Shown in pieces: positions 33,716-46,500 of a DNA stretch of 64,000 nucleotides. A model generated the notes under the pieces. The model did no database searches, was not told the DNA's origin, and saw only the letters and a program-made list of their open reading frames with translations. This stretch comes from Polytrichum commune (taxonomy: Eukaryota; Streptophyta; Polytrichopsida; Polytrichales; Polytrichaceae). Within the stretch, counting starts at the first letter, position 1. Every line of letters begins with the position of its first letter. The stretch spans positions 37,572,001-37,636,000 of the forward strand of contig OX485804.1 in NCBI GenBank assembly GCA_950295325.1. Reading direction: 5' to 3'. Made by a program: the position numbers and the translations under genes.

Positions 33716-35080
33716 TCAAAATAAGTACGATGTAGTTTGCTTGCACTTGGTGGTGGTGTGTTTCAGGGTGGTATGCCATAATTTGGAGTGGTTGATTTTA
33801 TATTCTAGGGGGGTGCCTTGGATTGGGGTGGTTTTGACATGAGTGTTGTATAGGGCTAGTATGTTGGTTGTGAGTGTGTGAGTGATTGGGGCATTCTTTA
33901 ATTGTGGATGCATATGAGGGAGGTGTATTGATTTTTATGTTTGTTTAGATATTTTGACCATTCCGAGGTAAGTTGGTATTGGATGGTATTTGGTGGGATA
34001 GTTATGAGATTGTGCATGTCTGCGTGCTTGATTAGGGGGAGGTCTTCTTTGTGATTGACTACAATGATGGTCATGGTGTTGTGATTTTCTTTGGCAACCA
34101 TTCATGGCCATTGGATTGCCTTCATGGTGAAATCGAGGTCGGGTGTGTGTGCTAAGTCAATCCCTAGCCATTTTGAAGATTGTGCAAGTCCAATGGAACC
34201 AAAATAATGTCTCTAGTGTGTGGGGAGTTGTAATGGATGATAATTGTTGGACATGTGAGGGGAGAGGAATGATACAACTATGTGATTTGGAAACTTTCAA
34301 TTAAGGTTTTGAGTGTAGTTGGGTGTAGCGCTCGGTGGTTGTTTATTGGATTTTGTTTCTTTGGTATTTTTCTAGGGTTGATTTTGATATATCTTTGGAT
34401 TTACTGAAGGATTTATGTGGCGAAGTCTTGTGGTGGGGAATTGAGGAAGTTAGCCATGGGGTGCGCGTCGTTATGGATATATCGTTCCCAAAGCCCCTAT
34501 AGTTGTGTGAGTGGGAGTGTGGTGATGTATGCTATTGTTAGGTCATATATGTTGGTTTATGGGCCTAATATGTGTATAGTGGGTTTGGTGGTGATTATGT
34601 CTTTATATGGGTTGCGTTATGTGGGGGCAAGGGTTAGAGTTTGGGCCATGCTTAGCAGTTAGATGAATCTACGGTCTTTGGATTGGGAGAAGTTAAGACA
34701 AGAGTTGCATGAGGTAAGGGTAGTTGTTTCATATTGGCTTTGTGTAAATTTGTGGAGGAGGAGTAAGTTGTGGTTGAGTGTAATGTTATCTAGAGTTTTG
34801 AATATTCTACCCATTTGGATTGTTGATTGGAGGCATGAGCCATTGACATAGCTAAGTGTTGCTCGACGGATTGTGCTCCCCATTTGCCTTTGCAAGTTGT
34901 GGTTTTGGTGCCAACAATGGTTTGTACTAGTTTTCCTTGTGTGGAGTCTTTTTCCTTGTGTGTACTTGAGGGGTTGGACTCGAGGGCTTGTAGTGTGCAT
35001 TGGTAGTTGTTTATTTTATTTACATTAGGACATATATTTCCTAATGTTCTTGTGGATTTTATACTTTTCAAATGTTGCAT
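33716..35080 (-). pseudogene. LINE fragment (RT-to-RNase H linker region), heavily decayed
   Basis: Minus-strand frames, broken by many stops, include TIIIHYNSPHTRDIILVPLDLHNLQN. This matches ITKFYSPFARDKVFGSLGTAFQYKL of LINE B, with preceding words resembling the same linker. SLICIHN and HTLTTNILALYNTHVKTTP at 33716-34101 may continue it. No TSD or tail was identified. It is isolated from the main LINE nest. Confidence 0.5.
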
Positions 35081-37221
35081 AAGATCTTTATTTAATTATT
35101 AAGTACATGCCTAATGATTGGTCATTGGTTGTAGTGGGAGCAAGTTCTCACGTATCTAATATATTAGTGACAATGCATGTGAGAATATCCAAAATATGGG
35201 TCATAGATTTGTCAATTGAATGATGTATTGAGTTAGCCTCTTGAATAGTGCCACTACTTCTACAATATTTGCATTCAAACTAACAAGGATTTTTTTCCAT
35301 GATCATCTCAAATTTTAGTAGAATACATATGTTAAACTTTAAATATATGTATAGCTGTCTAAAATTGAGCCTCATGGTTGTAAAATTCTTATTAAAATCT
35401 ACCTTCTATTTAATTCTACGTGCAAGGCCAACACGCCTAGTTGTTGTGATGGTGGTAGAGGGGGGAGGGGCTTTCAAATCCATGGCAAAAGTGATCTCTA
35501 GTTATTGTTTATAGGTAACATTGGCTATCTTAGGAGTGTCGATCAACCATTATTCATCCAAATATTTGTCACGTGCTCTTTATGTTTGGTGAGGTTGTGA
35601 CAAGACATCCCATGCACTTCACTATCTCATAATATATGTATATACGTGCATCAAAGCTTTTTTTGGGGTACTTATGTAACATTTTTCTTTTTCTAATACA
35701 TTTTTTTTAACCTCTACTTTGCCCCATTATATTGTACCTTTTGGTAGTTTGAACTTTGTTTTTTTGTTTTTTTTCTTCATTTAAACTTAACCCTAACCCA
35801 AAAGATGCCTCTTATGTGTTGTTTAAAATGAGCTGAACCACTTGCAATTGGTGTGGATTATATGGGAGAGTTTGTAGTAGATGACATGAGTAGCTAAATA
35901 CAAATGCTCATCCAACATCATGTACATCCTAGGCCTGACCCTCTAGAAGGTTTCTACCATCTTAAACACAGTAGCCTATATGCACTTCTAAAAAATAAAT
36001 TAATGTATGACATTACATAATACTATATGATTTTTTGATCCAATATGTGAATAGAAATGATGCTATATTATATTGCATATATTTTAGTTTCTTTGCTCAC
36101 ATAAAGAGTACTATATACATTACTAGGTCTCACCCTATTTCTATATTTTTGCTAGTGAATTTCCCATGGGAGAGATGTTTAAATGCCTAACAACCCCTAG
36201 GCTAAAGCCATAAAGGGGGAATGTCAGTATGTATTCCATCAACATACCCCGTCATCAAAGTTGTTGGTATCATATATGGGAACTAGTCAACATGGGAAGC
36301 ATCAACTTATATGACTCTAGATTATACACAAGCTTAAAATCCTCTTTCAATGTACCTCTTAATAGGTAGTCTATTTTTAGAATCTACCCACTTCTAGACA
36401 CGTTTGATTTCATCTTCTCCTCTACATACTACACCTATATTGACACTAACTACACTAAGTATGATATTTAGTGCCACTACGGTAACCTTTTCGGATGACA
36501 CTTCTTATGAAAAACTGAACAAATATTTGTCATGGATGATGGATGTGTTCATCCATTGGCCAAAACCCTACCTTCGCTTGTCAGGAACTTGTGATGAGTG
36601 ATTGAAATTTGGATGAAAAGTCACTTGGTAAGTGACAATAGTTGCTACACTATACATCTATCATCCCCCGTTTTTTTTGTTTGTTTACAAGGAATGACAA
36701 ATAATGTTGGGTTAACATTTAGTGTTGGTGACACTAAATATCATAGTTAGTGTAATTAATTAATCCAAAACACCCTCGCGCGTTCATGTATAAAATCTCG
36801 GCCACACTTCCGTAACAAACATGCATGCCAAAGGCAAGGCGGCTCTCAAGGCTCGGGTGAGCCCAAACCTACAAACTAAAAGTATAGGGGAATCTACCTA
36901 CCTACCTACCTACAAACCTACAAACCTATCAACCTACCAACCACGTGTTGGTAGGTACCAAAAAAGAGAAGAAGAAGAGCCCTTTTCTTCGGAGCCGCAG
37001 AAGCCTTCCTGGAATTAAGCACAGGCACTCTAAGATTTCTTTGCAATCCGGCGCCCGCCTCTCGCCTTCGATCGATCCATCAATCGATCGATCGCTCCTT
37101 GGCCCACTCTGCGCCATCCTGTTGGGTTGAGTGTGAGGAGTGGTCGCTTGTTTTTTCTTCTACTTGCGGTTGTGTTGCTCGAAGAAGTGTTGTTGGCTCT
37201 GTGTGTTTGGGGGAGGCGAGA
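35081..37221. other. Intergenic DNA and 5' flank of farnesyl diphosphate synthase
   Basis: No gene was found. The last 250 bp rise in GC and include ATCGATCCATCAATCGATCGATCG at 37070-37093 and CT-rich sequence typical of a plant 5' untranslated region. No TATA box could be assigned with confidence. Confidence 0.45.
36893..36944. repeat. (CCTA)n / CAAACCTA microsatellite upstream of FPS
   Basis: CTACCTACCTACCTAC followed by AAACCTACAAACCTATC units, about 280 bp upstream of the FPS start codon. Confidence 0.85.
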
Positions 37222-40200
37222 ATGAGCACTGCTGTAGCAGCGATGGCGCCGGAGGCAGCGGCCGCAGGGAGTAGGGAGGCGAAAAGCAATGCTGGAAGGG
37301 AGAAGTTTCTGGAAGTTTACCAGCAGCTGAAGAAGGAGCTTCTCACCGATTCCGAGCTCATAGAGTACACCAACGAGTCTCGCGCATGGATGGAGGAGGT
37401 CAGTTTCTCTAAATAAGGTCGATCGGGTTAAGCCTCTCGATCCGTCTGAATGTGGGGGAATGATTATAGCAACCGCCATTCTGAGCGACGATGATAGCCT
37501 GCTGCTTTTCTTGTTTGCGGGTTACTATGCTTTTATCGCAAGTTTATTTATTCATTTTTTATACGGGGGGAAGTAGTATTATGTGACAATCCATCAAGAC
37601 CTAAACTCATTGACTTTGGTTATTTCGTCATAGGCGACATTCCGAATTCGTGTGCAATCAGGAATGTATGCCGGCATTGCTACAATTTGTTTTGCTTTCT
37701 CCCATTCATGTGAAACTATAATGTGATACTGTGGTTTGCTTCGAGGGTGGACTTCGAGTAGAGTTCCAATTCGTGGTGATGCTTCCTTCTACTCATTTCT
37801 GTTAAGCAAAAACTAATGGTGTGGATGTAACGAGGGTGTTGCACCTTTGTTTGGTGTGTGTATTTTCGTTTGCTTTATCGGGTGCTCTGTTTGCAAAGGA
37901 GGTTTTCGTAGGCGTCGAGGTGTGTTGCTCGAAATACTGCAGATTTTTGTGAAGCTACTAACAATGGCCTCTCTGGTTGTGTTTTAAATTTTCCTCCTCT
38001 ACAGATGCTGGACTACACAGTTCCCGGAGGTATGTAGCTTTTTTCTTACGCACTCTGCATTCGAAGAATTATTGGAGGTTTGCTTTTGGTTAAGATTTAG
38101 AAGATCGGGTTAACCCATCGATGATGCAAATTGGAACCACTTGATTGACCTTAATCTTCTTTAGTTTGCATTCCTGCTATTGCTACTTTGATGCTATTTA
38201 AGAAACAAAAACAATACATGGGGATTGAATCTGAAAAATGGGGGAAAATGAGAGGGCCATCTTGGTTTCAATAATCTTCAACCCTTCAGCTCAAGGTTCG
38301 TCAATGTGCAGGAAAACTTAATAGGGGTCTGTCTGTCATCGACAGCTTGAGATTGCTGAAGAAGGAACCGCTCTCTGAGGAAGAGGTTTTCAGTGCTTGT
38401 GTCCTTGGTTGGTGCATTGAGTGGGTATGATTATCTTCCACATTACTTTTTAGACCTTTGGTTGGAATCTCTTGGCTTTGTCCTACTTATTATGTATTTT
38501 TTTGGTAATGCACAATCTGGTCTCTTAGTTCGAACTCAAAACACTACAAAGTCTTCAGCCAAATCTTCATCTGGCTGATGTACCTCTTAGGTTCAGTATC
38601 AGAACATTTTGACCTTACAGCAATTTATCGCATGTATATGTTGAAGTATCTGTTATCTTAGCTTGAGATCTTCAAGGATCCAGGTATGCATTTACTATGT
38701 GTTCATGTATTTTGTCACATGTTGCACAACAGTTGCAAGGCTACTTCCTGGTTCTGGATGATATCATGGACAATTCTGTCACTCGTCGTGGCCAACCTTG
38801 CTGGTACCGAGTCCCGAAGGTATATTATCTCTTTGAAGTGATGTTGCGCAACTATGATTTACATAATTGAATGCTACCTCCTGTGCGGTTTATATCTTTC
38901 CTACTGCAGGGTAAATCCTTCAATGGCATGCACTGCACATCATAATATGAAAGTCATTGGTGTGTACAGGTGGGTCTGATTGCTGTGAACGATGGTATTG
39001 TTTTGAAAACACATGTTTCTCGCATTCTGAAGACACATTTCCGACAGTCACCTATCTACACCCAGCTTCTTGAGATTTTCAATGACGTAAGTTGTTTATT
39101 TCTCAACACTTATACATGGTTTCCCTTTTACACTCTTGAGGCCTGATATGGGACTTTGCACATCGCTGTGAAACCATATCTGCTTTCAAGAACTTAGCAT
39201 GTGATGCGTGCCTCTATTTGCTATTGCTTATCCATGAGACTTCTGTAGAAAGCACTAATTTGGGATGGTCTTTTTTCTCTTGGGTTTCAGAAGAGCTTGA
39301 GGTTTTAGACTTTGCATAATGAAGTTTGCCATGTGAATTGTTGTTCCTAGTGAGAAAAAACAAGAGTAATCTTTTGGTGACATGGAGATGTTCAGCATTT
39401 CCAAAAGCTTGTCATTCAAGATGTCATAATTGCAGCTTCATTTGTGGTTTCTGAAGGTCATGTCATGTCATGTCATGTTTCCTGTCATTGTATAATGTAT
39501 CTCTTTCTATATCCCTACATTCTCAAAACTATACTCTCCCATCATGAATGGGCGGCCACCTCAAATAATTCTACTATAGCATCAACTATTATTGTTGAGT
39601 TTTTCTGTGTTGAAGAGAGCTATTTATTTCAACTTGCAGGTTGAATATCAAACAGCTTCTGGGCAGATGTTGGATCTCATCACCACCCCAGCTGGAGAAG
39701 TAGATCTTTCCTTATATGTGATGCCCACGTATGTGATGTGATCCTGATCTACTTCCTCATCAAATGTATACAGTAATGTGGATTTTAGGACTGAGGATGT
39801 ATGATAATACGTAGCTTTTGGTTCTTGAATCATATTAATATATCCTGTTGTTCTATCTCAGCTGCCTTAAATTCATTCAGGCTCTGTTGTGCTGTGTAGG
39901 TATCTGCGGATTGTGAAGTACAAAACCGCCTACTACTCATTCTACCTTCCTGTAAGATTCTCACCTGACACGTCACTGTCATGCATTTTGTTAACCCCTG
40001 GAATAAGGGGTCAATTTGTCTCAAGTGAAGACCAAGCACCAAGTGAATAATTTCTTAGGTCACCAGATGTGCAACATGTAGTCTTCAAGTGTTCCCCAAA
40101 AGGTCGAAGGTGAATCTTCTCAAAATTGCCTAAAACAGTTCAGTCGTATTCAGAAGTTTATGAAAGGAAATTGACACCTCTTATGGTAGATCTGACAGTA

Positions 40201-41797
40201 CGAATCAAAGCTTTGTACAGTTAGGATTTTTCACACAAATAATTGGAAGATTGTAATGTAAATATGCATGCTGGTAGTGTTGGGCAGAGGTGACTGCCTG
40301 CATGAAAATTTCTGCCATGGCCTTTAGGGGTTAAGGGGCCGACTATAATGATCTCTGAATAATCCTTCCCTGTTGCATTCATGGTAAAGAAAATTATGAT
40401 ATTTTATTTATCTATTTATTTATTTATTTCCTGTTTTTTGCTGTTTTGATATAAATAATGTTGATATTCACCTGCACTTCCAAATAAGTGACTTTGTTCA
40501 GAACTCACCTGTGTTGTTGATCTGCTCTGTGCAGGTGGCCTGCGCCCTGCTTTTGGCAGGAGAGAAAGATGAGGCAAAGTTCGAGGCAGCAAAGGAAATC
40601 CTTGTTCAAATGGGTACTTACTTTCAAGTCCAGGTATTTTCAAATTGAACCACTTTTGTTGGTACCAGTCATATTGATAACCCATCTGTACTGGACATTT
40701 TACTGAAACATGTTTGTTTGCAGGATGATTATCTGGACTGCTATGGTGCTCCTGAAGTGATTGGAAAGGTTAGTAGGCTCCTGCATGTATTTCTAGTTAT
40801 TGTATAGAGCTGATGTCATGTACTTCGGTCAAGCAAGACCGAAATGAAAGCTCATTCAGAAAGTCAGTGCCTCTTATTTACTTCTAGCAACATGTTGGAG
40901 TGGATGATAACGTGACATTCTCGTGAGTGCTTTTGCAGATTGGAACTGACATTGAAGACACCAAGTGCTCTTGGTTGATTGTGCAAGCACTCAAGCGGGC
41001 CAACGAGTCCCAGAAGAAGCTCCTGAAGGTAATAATCTTGTTGATTTATATTTTTAGTATAATGTGCTTTGCAAATATCCTGCACGTTCAGGAATTAAGA
41101 TGTGAAAGCACCAGGGTTTGAAATATTTATTTTCTGACAATTGTAAAACTTCATAATCTTAAGTAAAATGTAAATATGTTTTATCACATCAGGAAAAGTA
41201 TGGCAAGGCAGACCACTCTTGTGTGGCGGAAGTGAAACAGCTGTACAATGAGCTGGAACTTCAGGTAAGTAGACTTTATCTAGCTATTACTGTAGTTTGT
41301 CTCTACTAAAACTGGGTATAGAAACTCCAATCGAAGTGATGGTTAAGTGCATCAACTATCAAGGCACACAAGTGTATGAAATATCTGTGCTTCTGTTCCA
41401 ACTTTATACTGTTTCCCGGTTCAAAGATGTAATGTTTTGATTCAACAGTGATATACTTGTGCATCTTTCAGAGAGTGTTTGAGGATTTCGAACGAGATAG
41501 CTACACCAAGCTCATTGCTGACATTAAGAAACAAGATGACCCAGCCCTTCAAGTATGTGATTGTTTGCTGGTTCCTCATCCAAATTTCTGTCAAGTATTG
41601 CCAAACTTGAATTTATCCTTTGTTTCAGTCAGTCTTAATGCTATAAATCTCTTTGAAGTCTTGATATCAAGGTTTGTTGATGTAATATGGTAATATTATG
41701 TGTACACATGTGAAGAGTTCAATGCTGAACCTCTTGATTTTGTTTGCAGCTGGTGTTGAAATCATTTTTGGAAAAGATCTACAAACGCCAAAAGTAG
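37222..41797 (+). CDS. FPS: Farnesyl diphosphate synthase, 364 aa
   Basis: The enzyme condenses IPP with DMAPP and then GPP to make C15 farnesyl diphosphate for sterols, sesquiterpenes and prenylation. Exons: 37222-37398, 38005-38029, 38312-38424, 38733-38819, 38970-39086, 39640-39728, 39900-39951, 40535-40633, 40724-40768, 40939-41028, 41193-41264, 41472-41552 and 41750-41797; all introns are GT-AG and all phases agree. The first Asp-rich motif is [14 protein letters not shown] in exon 4. Tyr-Phe five and four residues before it is the aromatic pair that limits chain length to C15. The second Asp-rich motif is [12 protein letters not shown] across exons 8-9. [16 protein letters not shown] and the C-terminal KIYKRQK are hallmarks of plant FPS. 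The protein starts [16 protein letters not shown]; no organelle signal is obvious, so a cytosolic enzyme is likely. It is intact. Confidence 0.95.
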
Positions 41798-43223
41798 GAT
41801 TCTACTGTTATTTTGAAGAAGACACTGTCATCATGGTCATCGATACAAGGTAGAGGGATTTCTCTGATTCTGTTCCCCAGTGACTTGATTTTCCAATATA
41901 CAAAGTGAACCACACTAGATCCTAGTGACCATTTCCTATGAAGCTGGGGTAGTATACAGTAGGCTTTAGAAAGCTCAAGCTGAGATAAACAAGACTCTGC
42001 TTTGGTAGAACTGTGGGTTAGTTGGTATTTGGTCCTCTAGTTTGGTGAATTGTTGTTTTTACTTTTCACTGATAGTGTGAGCTGAGGACTATTTTTCATT
42101 TTCTTTTGTGTCACACGTTCCATTAGAGTGTTCGCGTTGGCTTATTACTGAATATCTCAGTGCTCTACTTCTTGGACTATTCATGAGTGGAAATTATACT
42201 AGAAGCTATTCTTTATTATGATTCTTGGTGCATACGATTCTTTATTAAGATTGTGAATTGTATCTGGCAAGGCTTGTTGCTAACCCTACTCTATTATTAC
42301 CTTGGTTGGTTTGTTGGTACAGTCCATCTTGTTCTGTTTTATGAAAAACGAATTGAAAATTGTTTGTAGAGAGTGCTGACAATAACTCAAGACAAAAGCA
42401 GTGCTTTGACTCTAATGTGGACTTAGAGGAGCTACATACACATAAATATGCACTTTAAGCGCACTGCTCTTTTGAACCCTTGGAAGATTTTACTGGAGTG
42501 GATGACCTAGGCTGTTACCACAAAGTCTTGTTGTTTGTTGGGTACGTATTGATCTCTACTTTCAACAAATTAGAACTTGGGAACGAAGTTATCACTGTCT
42601 TTAACGGTTGCAGGATTTGTACTTGAATTTATACCTTCCCAAGTGTGCAAGTATCCGTGATGTAAGGACATTGTTGGGTGTGTCACAAGTTAATCCATGT
42701 GAGAAGCTTTGAAAGGGTTGAACACTTTTAGCATGATCATTCTGATTGTGTATACCTTATACGGGATGATATGAAATCTTTATCAAACTCCTCGCAAGAT
42801 ATTTTATGCTAGGATGTCAAGAAGAATAATCTTGCAACACAAGAAGCTATCACTATCTACCAAATATACTCATTATACAATATATATACATCGCAATTTA
42901 TATTCATGTTGTACAATTTCAAAATACCATATGTACTCAGAGGCCCAAGTCGGGTTGAAAGAGTGTTTAGGGTTAACTTAATGTGAAATACACTTTTGTT
43001 GTAAACTTGTTGACCACATCAACAACTGGCATTGGGTTACTTCCTGTCAAGGTCTGGCTTGAGTAAACAAGCTACCAAGCATGTCGGGATGATATCATCA
43101 CTTCTTGAGAGCCTTGAGTTTTTAGCTTCTGGTGCAGTGTCCGGGGAGACTCTTGGGCATGATCAGTCAAGATCCTACTGTTTCCAAGTCCAACTACTTA
43201 CATCCAATGAACCAACCGCTAGT
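41798..43223. other. FPS 3' flank, no further gene
   Basis: The first few hundred bases are presumably the FPS 3' untranslated region. AT-rich sequence follows with no supported feature. Confidence 0.45.
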
Positions 43224-43557
43224 TACAGATGAACCAGTTGAATTTGACAAATAACAGGCTGAAGTTCAAGACTTCAGGAAAATTACTGATCATTTTAGAG
43301 GAATTCATAGAATGTACCTCAAATCAATAAAGAAAAACCAAAAGATCAAAACATGCAACTGGCTAGACTTGGAAACATGAGGATTTGGACTGATTAAGCT
43401 TAAAAATCTCTCCGGACATTGATTATGTGTTGACATCTTTTGGTTTTTCGTTATTGATTTGAGGTATAGTATCTGAATTCCTCTAAAATGATCGATAATT
43501 TTCCTGAAGTCCTCTAACTTCAACCAATTATTTCTCAAACTCAACTGGTTCATCTAT
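43224..43557. repeat. Inverted repeat (arms ~130 bp, loop ~80 bp)
   Basis: The left arm includes GATGAACCAGTTGAATTTGA, TTCAGGAAAATTA, GATCATTTTAGAGGAATTCA, TACCTCAAATCAATAA and GAAAAACCAAAAGAT. The right arm, reverse-complemented, has GATGAACCAGTTGAGTTTGA and the same words in the same order. The transcript of either strand would form a long, slightly mismatched hairpin. Each arm reads a short peptide (DFRKI.DHFRGI), suggesting the unit derives from a coding sequence. Confidence 0.85.
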
Positions 43558-46500
43558 AAGTATTGGTCGGTTCTCCCCATTCAATGTTCTCATGGCAACA
43601 AAGTACTTGATTCCACAATCTAATGTTATACGTATCTGCACATCAAATTTGGATTTCTTGGTCCCAAGTATAGCCTATTGAGATGTGCCCTTATGAAGCG
43701 GACATTCTCAGCTCAATACATCCCTCTCTTGCCATTGCAACTAATCGCATAAGACATGTGGTCCTATTTTGGACACTTTGAACTTCACAGACAAGTTGGT
43801 TGTTGGATTTTGGATCGGGAATGTCTCTTCTAGTTAGCAATTTGCAAAATAGGAAGATTTTCTTTCAAGTTTTGGAATTGGAATTGAGATGCAAAAGCTA
43901 TAAGAGTTTTAAGTCAAGATATCTTCACTCTTTAATGATAACACGGGCCTTACCAATTGCACGAAACATACTGAACCTAATATCATGGTCATTATATTTT
44001 GACATAGCACATATCTTTTTGATGTCCGGTTTGAACAACAAGCCTTGTCATATATCATTGAAATATATGTGTCCAATTAAGAAGAGTGACCACATATGGC
44101 CCCCATAGCCTTGCATTTTTTATTTATTTTTATTTTTTATGTCCATGATAGAATGTTTTGGAACATTTGTGATTTTCAAGAAAGAAATTTCTTGATGGGT
44201 ATTCAAGTCAAACCTTACTAAAAAAAGGCGCATTTCCCTGTGTATCATCACCCAAAAATTTGAAACAAATCATCTCCCATCGATCCTTCCAAAATTATTC
44301 GTTTGGACTACAACATCTATTTGAGCTCTTAGGAGTTACAAAATCATATCATCATGCTAAGTGGCAATTATTGGGCCCCCTTTGGAGGCTTTTAAATAAT
44401 GTTCTCTCATAGTTGACTCATGATCACTCCAGCCGTGTTCTTTTTGGAACCAACATCTCAATGGCCATGGCTTTGAGCACTCCTCTTGGCACAAGGACAA
44501 CACGCCATGCCTAGAAATATCTAACATGCCTACAATTTCAGTATGTGGAAACAATGATAAGAAAATTATCAAAGATATCCTCATAGTGTTACTTGGAAAC
44601 CAATTTCAAATAGCATGATCAAATACTAAGGTTAAAGAGAGGGAATCATCATATACGAGCGTACCTCTCATCCATCCAACATGTGAGAGTTCACCTTTCT
44701 AGATTAAAATGCAACTCTTTAACTTATTTTATTGGATATTGGCAAAATTTCATTGGTGTTCATGTCCATAAGTATCTATAAGTTCATGCAAGTCAGGATG
44801 TAGAAACGATGATTATAAAGGAATAACTATAGATGTTTCCACACTATTACTTAGAAACTGATTTCAAATTGCATGGTGATTTCCAATGACTACAACCCAA
44901 GAAGGTTACCATGTGAAAGTCAACTTTCTTGGATTAGCATGTGATTCTTTTGCCTATTTGATGTGCCCACCATGTGTTGATAATGGACACATTGTCAAGG
45001 AAGTTCCAATAAATTCATTCAATTTTAGTATATAAGAAACAAGAGAGAAACAAGAGTTATAAACAAATAATCATAGATGTCTCTCACTGCAAGCATATGA
45101 GTCCTAGGCAATTGACCTACGTACCTAGAAAGTTTGCAAATCTAACATTGTAATAGATTTTCATTGTTCTTTCAATGACGTAGGGACTCGTATGCTAGTA
45201 GTGTCTGGATACTGTTAACCGAACCTACTTACTAATTGCATGGTGAATTTAATCAGCATGGCCTACGAAGGTTAACATGTGAAAGTTGTGATTCTCATGC
45301 CTACTTGATTGACCCACCATTACCGATTTGACATTATGTATATTTGTGAACAATAAATGTTCGACAGAAGGATAGGCATCCCTATCTTTCGTGCGGATTC
45401 AAGAGAAGCTGACTCACTTATAACTGCGACATGGCTAGTGTAGAGTTGAGTATCTAAATTTGACACAACATACATGTAAAGCGATGCACAATATAAACTT
45501 ACACTAGGGACTTTGAGAAGTGCGCCTGACAAGGTCTTCTTCCACCTCCCTCAAGTGCACCCAAAGGTTTGATTGACTCGTCAAGTGAATTAAGTGTATG
45601 CAGGGGGGGCTGGATGCCTTGAGTTGGAAACACCACATTTGACCCTCCAGGGAGCCAAATCAGAAGAACCTTTTCTCCTGTTTCGACCTGTATATGCACC
45701 AAATCTGTTGGACGAATGGGAGTTGCATACTACTAAGTGAGTGAATCTTTCCACTGCCTGATCACAATACTTCGTATGCACGGCATTGACTCCGTTTGTG
45801 CGGACCGTACCACGAGCCCATGGGTGGAAATCGCACATTCCAGGAAAACACTTTAAAATTAAGTTCATTGGAACCTGCATTGGATGATGAAGAACTCCAA
45901 TTTGCAACAGCTATCTGTAGTGTCCAGAGGGGCCAGTGTATTTACAACATGGTTTGGAGCTGCTAAATTACTTACATTTTCAAAGTTAAGGTTGGTTTTG
46001 TAATATAGGAGATTCTAAGGTGAAGATACATTCTTAGATAATCTATAAATCTTGGGTACGCAACTCTCATGTTATACGCAGGGGGCATCAATATTTAAAC
46101 AATTTAGAGGGCGACTTTTGTAAAAATTATATCAAATTATACAAATATAAAAGGATCCAAAAGTATTGTGAATACCAAATTAAATAAAATGAGACGTAGA
46201 AAAGGTTGGGTTGCATGTTTATTTTACAAAAAACTCCACAATGTATATAAAGAATTGAAACACCTAGATTTTTTTACCTTGTAGAGCGTCTAATTTTAAA
46301 TGATCCACATGAATAGTTACCTCCAATTAAAATTACATTTTTGGATTCCTTGTTAGAAGGGTTAGAAGAGTTTCATACATTAAAACAAATTATATCACTT
46401 GAGATTGGACTAAATTACATTCTAAGTGATTATGATTAGGACCATATAATACAGGAGTTACGTACCCATACTATGAATTTCCTTAAAAGTGAGAAAATAA

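Noticed and set aside
37099-37221. In-frame upstream extension of FPS by 41 codons (possible organelle isoform as in Arabidopsis FPS1L)
   Set aside because: The upstream frame is open but begins with TTG, with no ATG before 37222; nothing supports its translation.
37030-37479. 149-codon minus-strand frame over FPS exon 1
   Set aside because: Antisense shadow of a GC-rich exon with no protein-like features.
45499-45907. Two overlapping minus-strand frames that look protein-like
   Set aside because: No recognisable motif, no splice support, and they overlap in different frames; not enough to call a gene.
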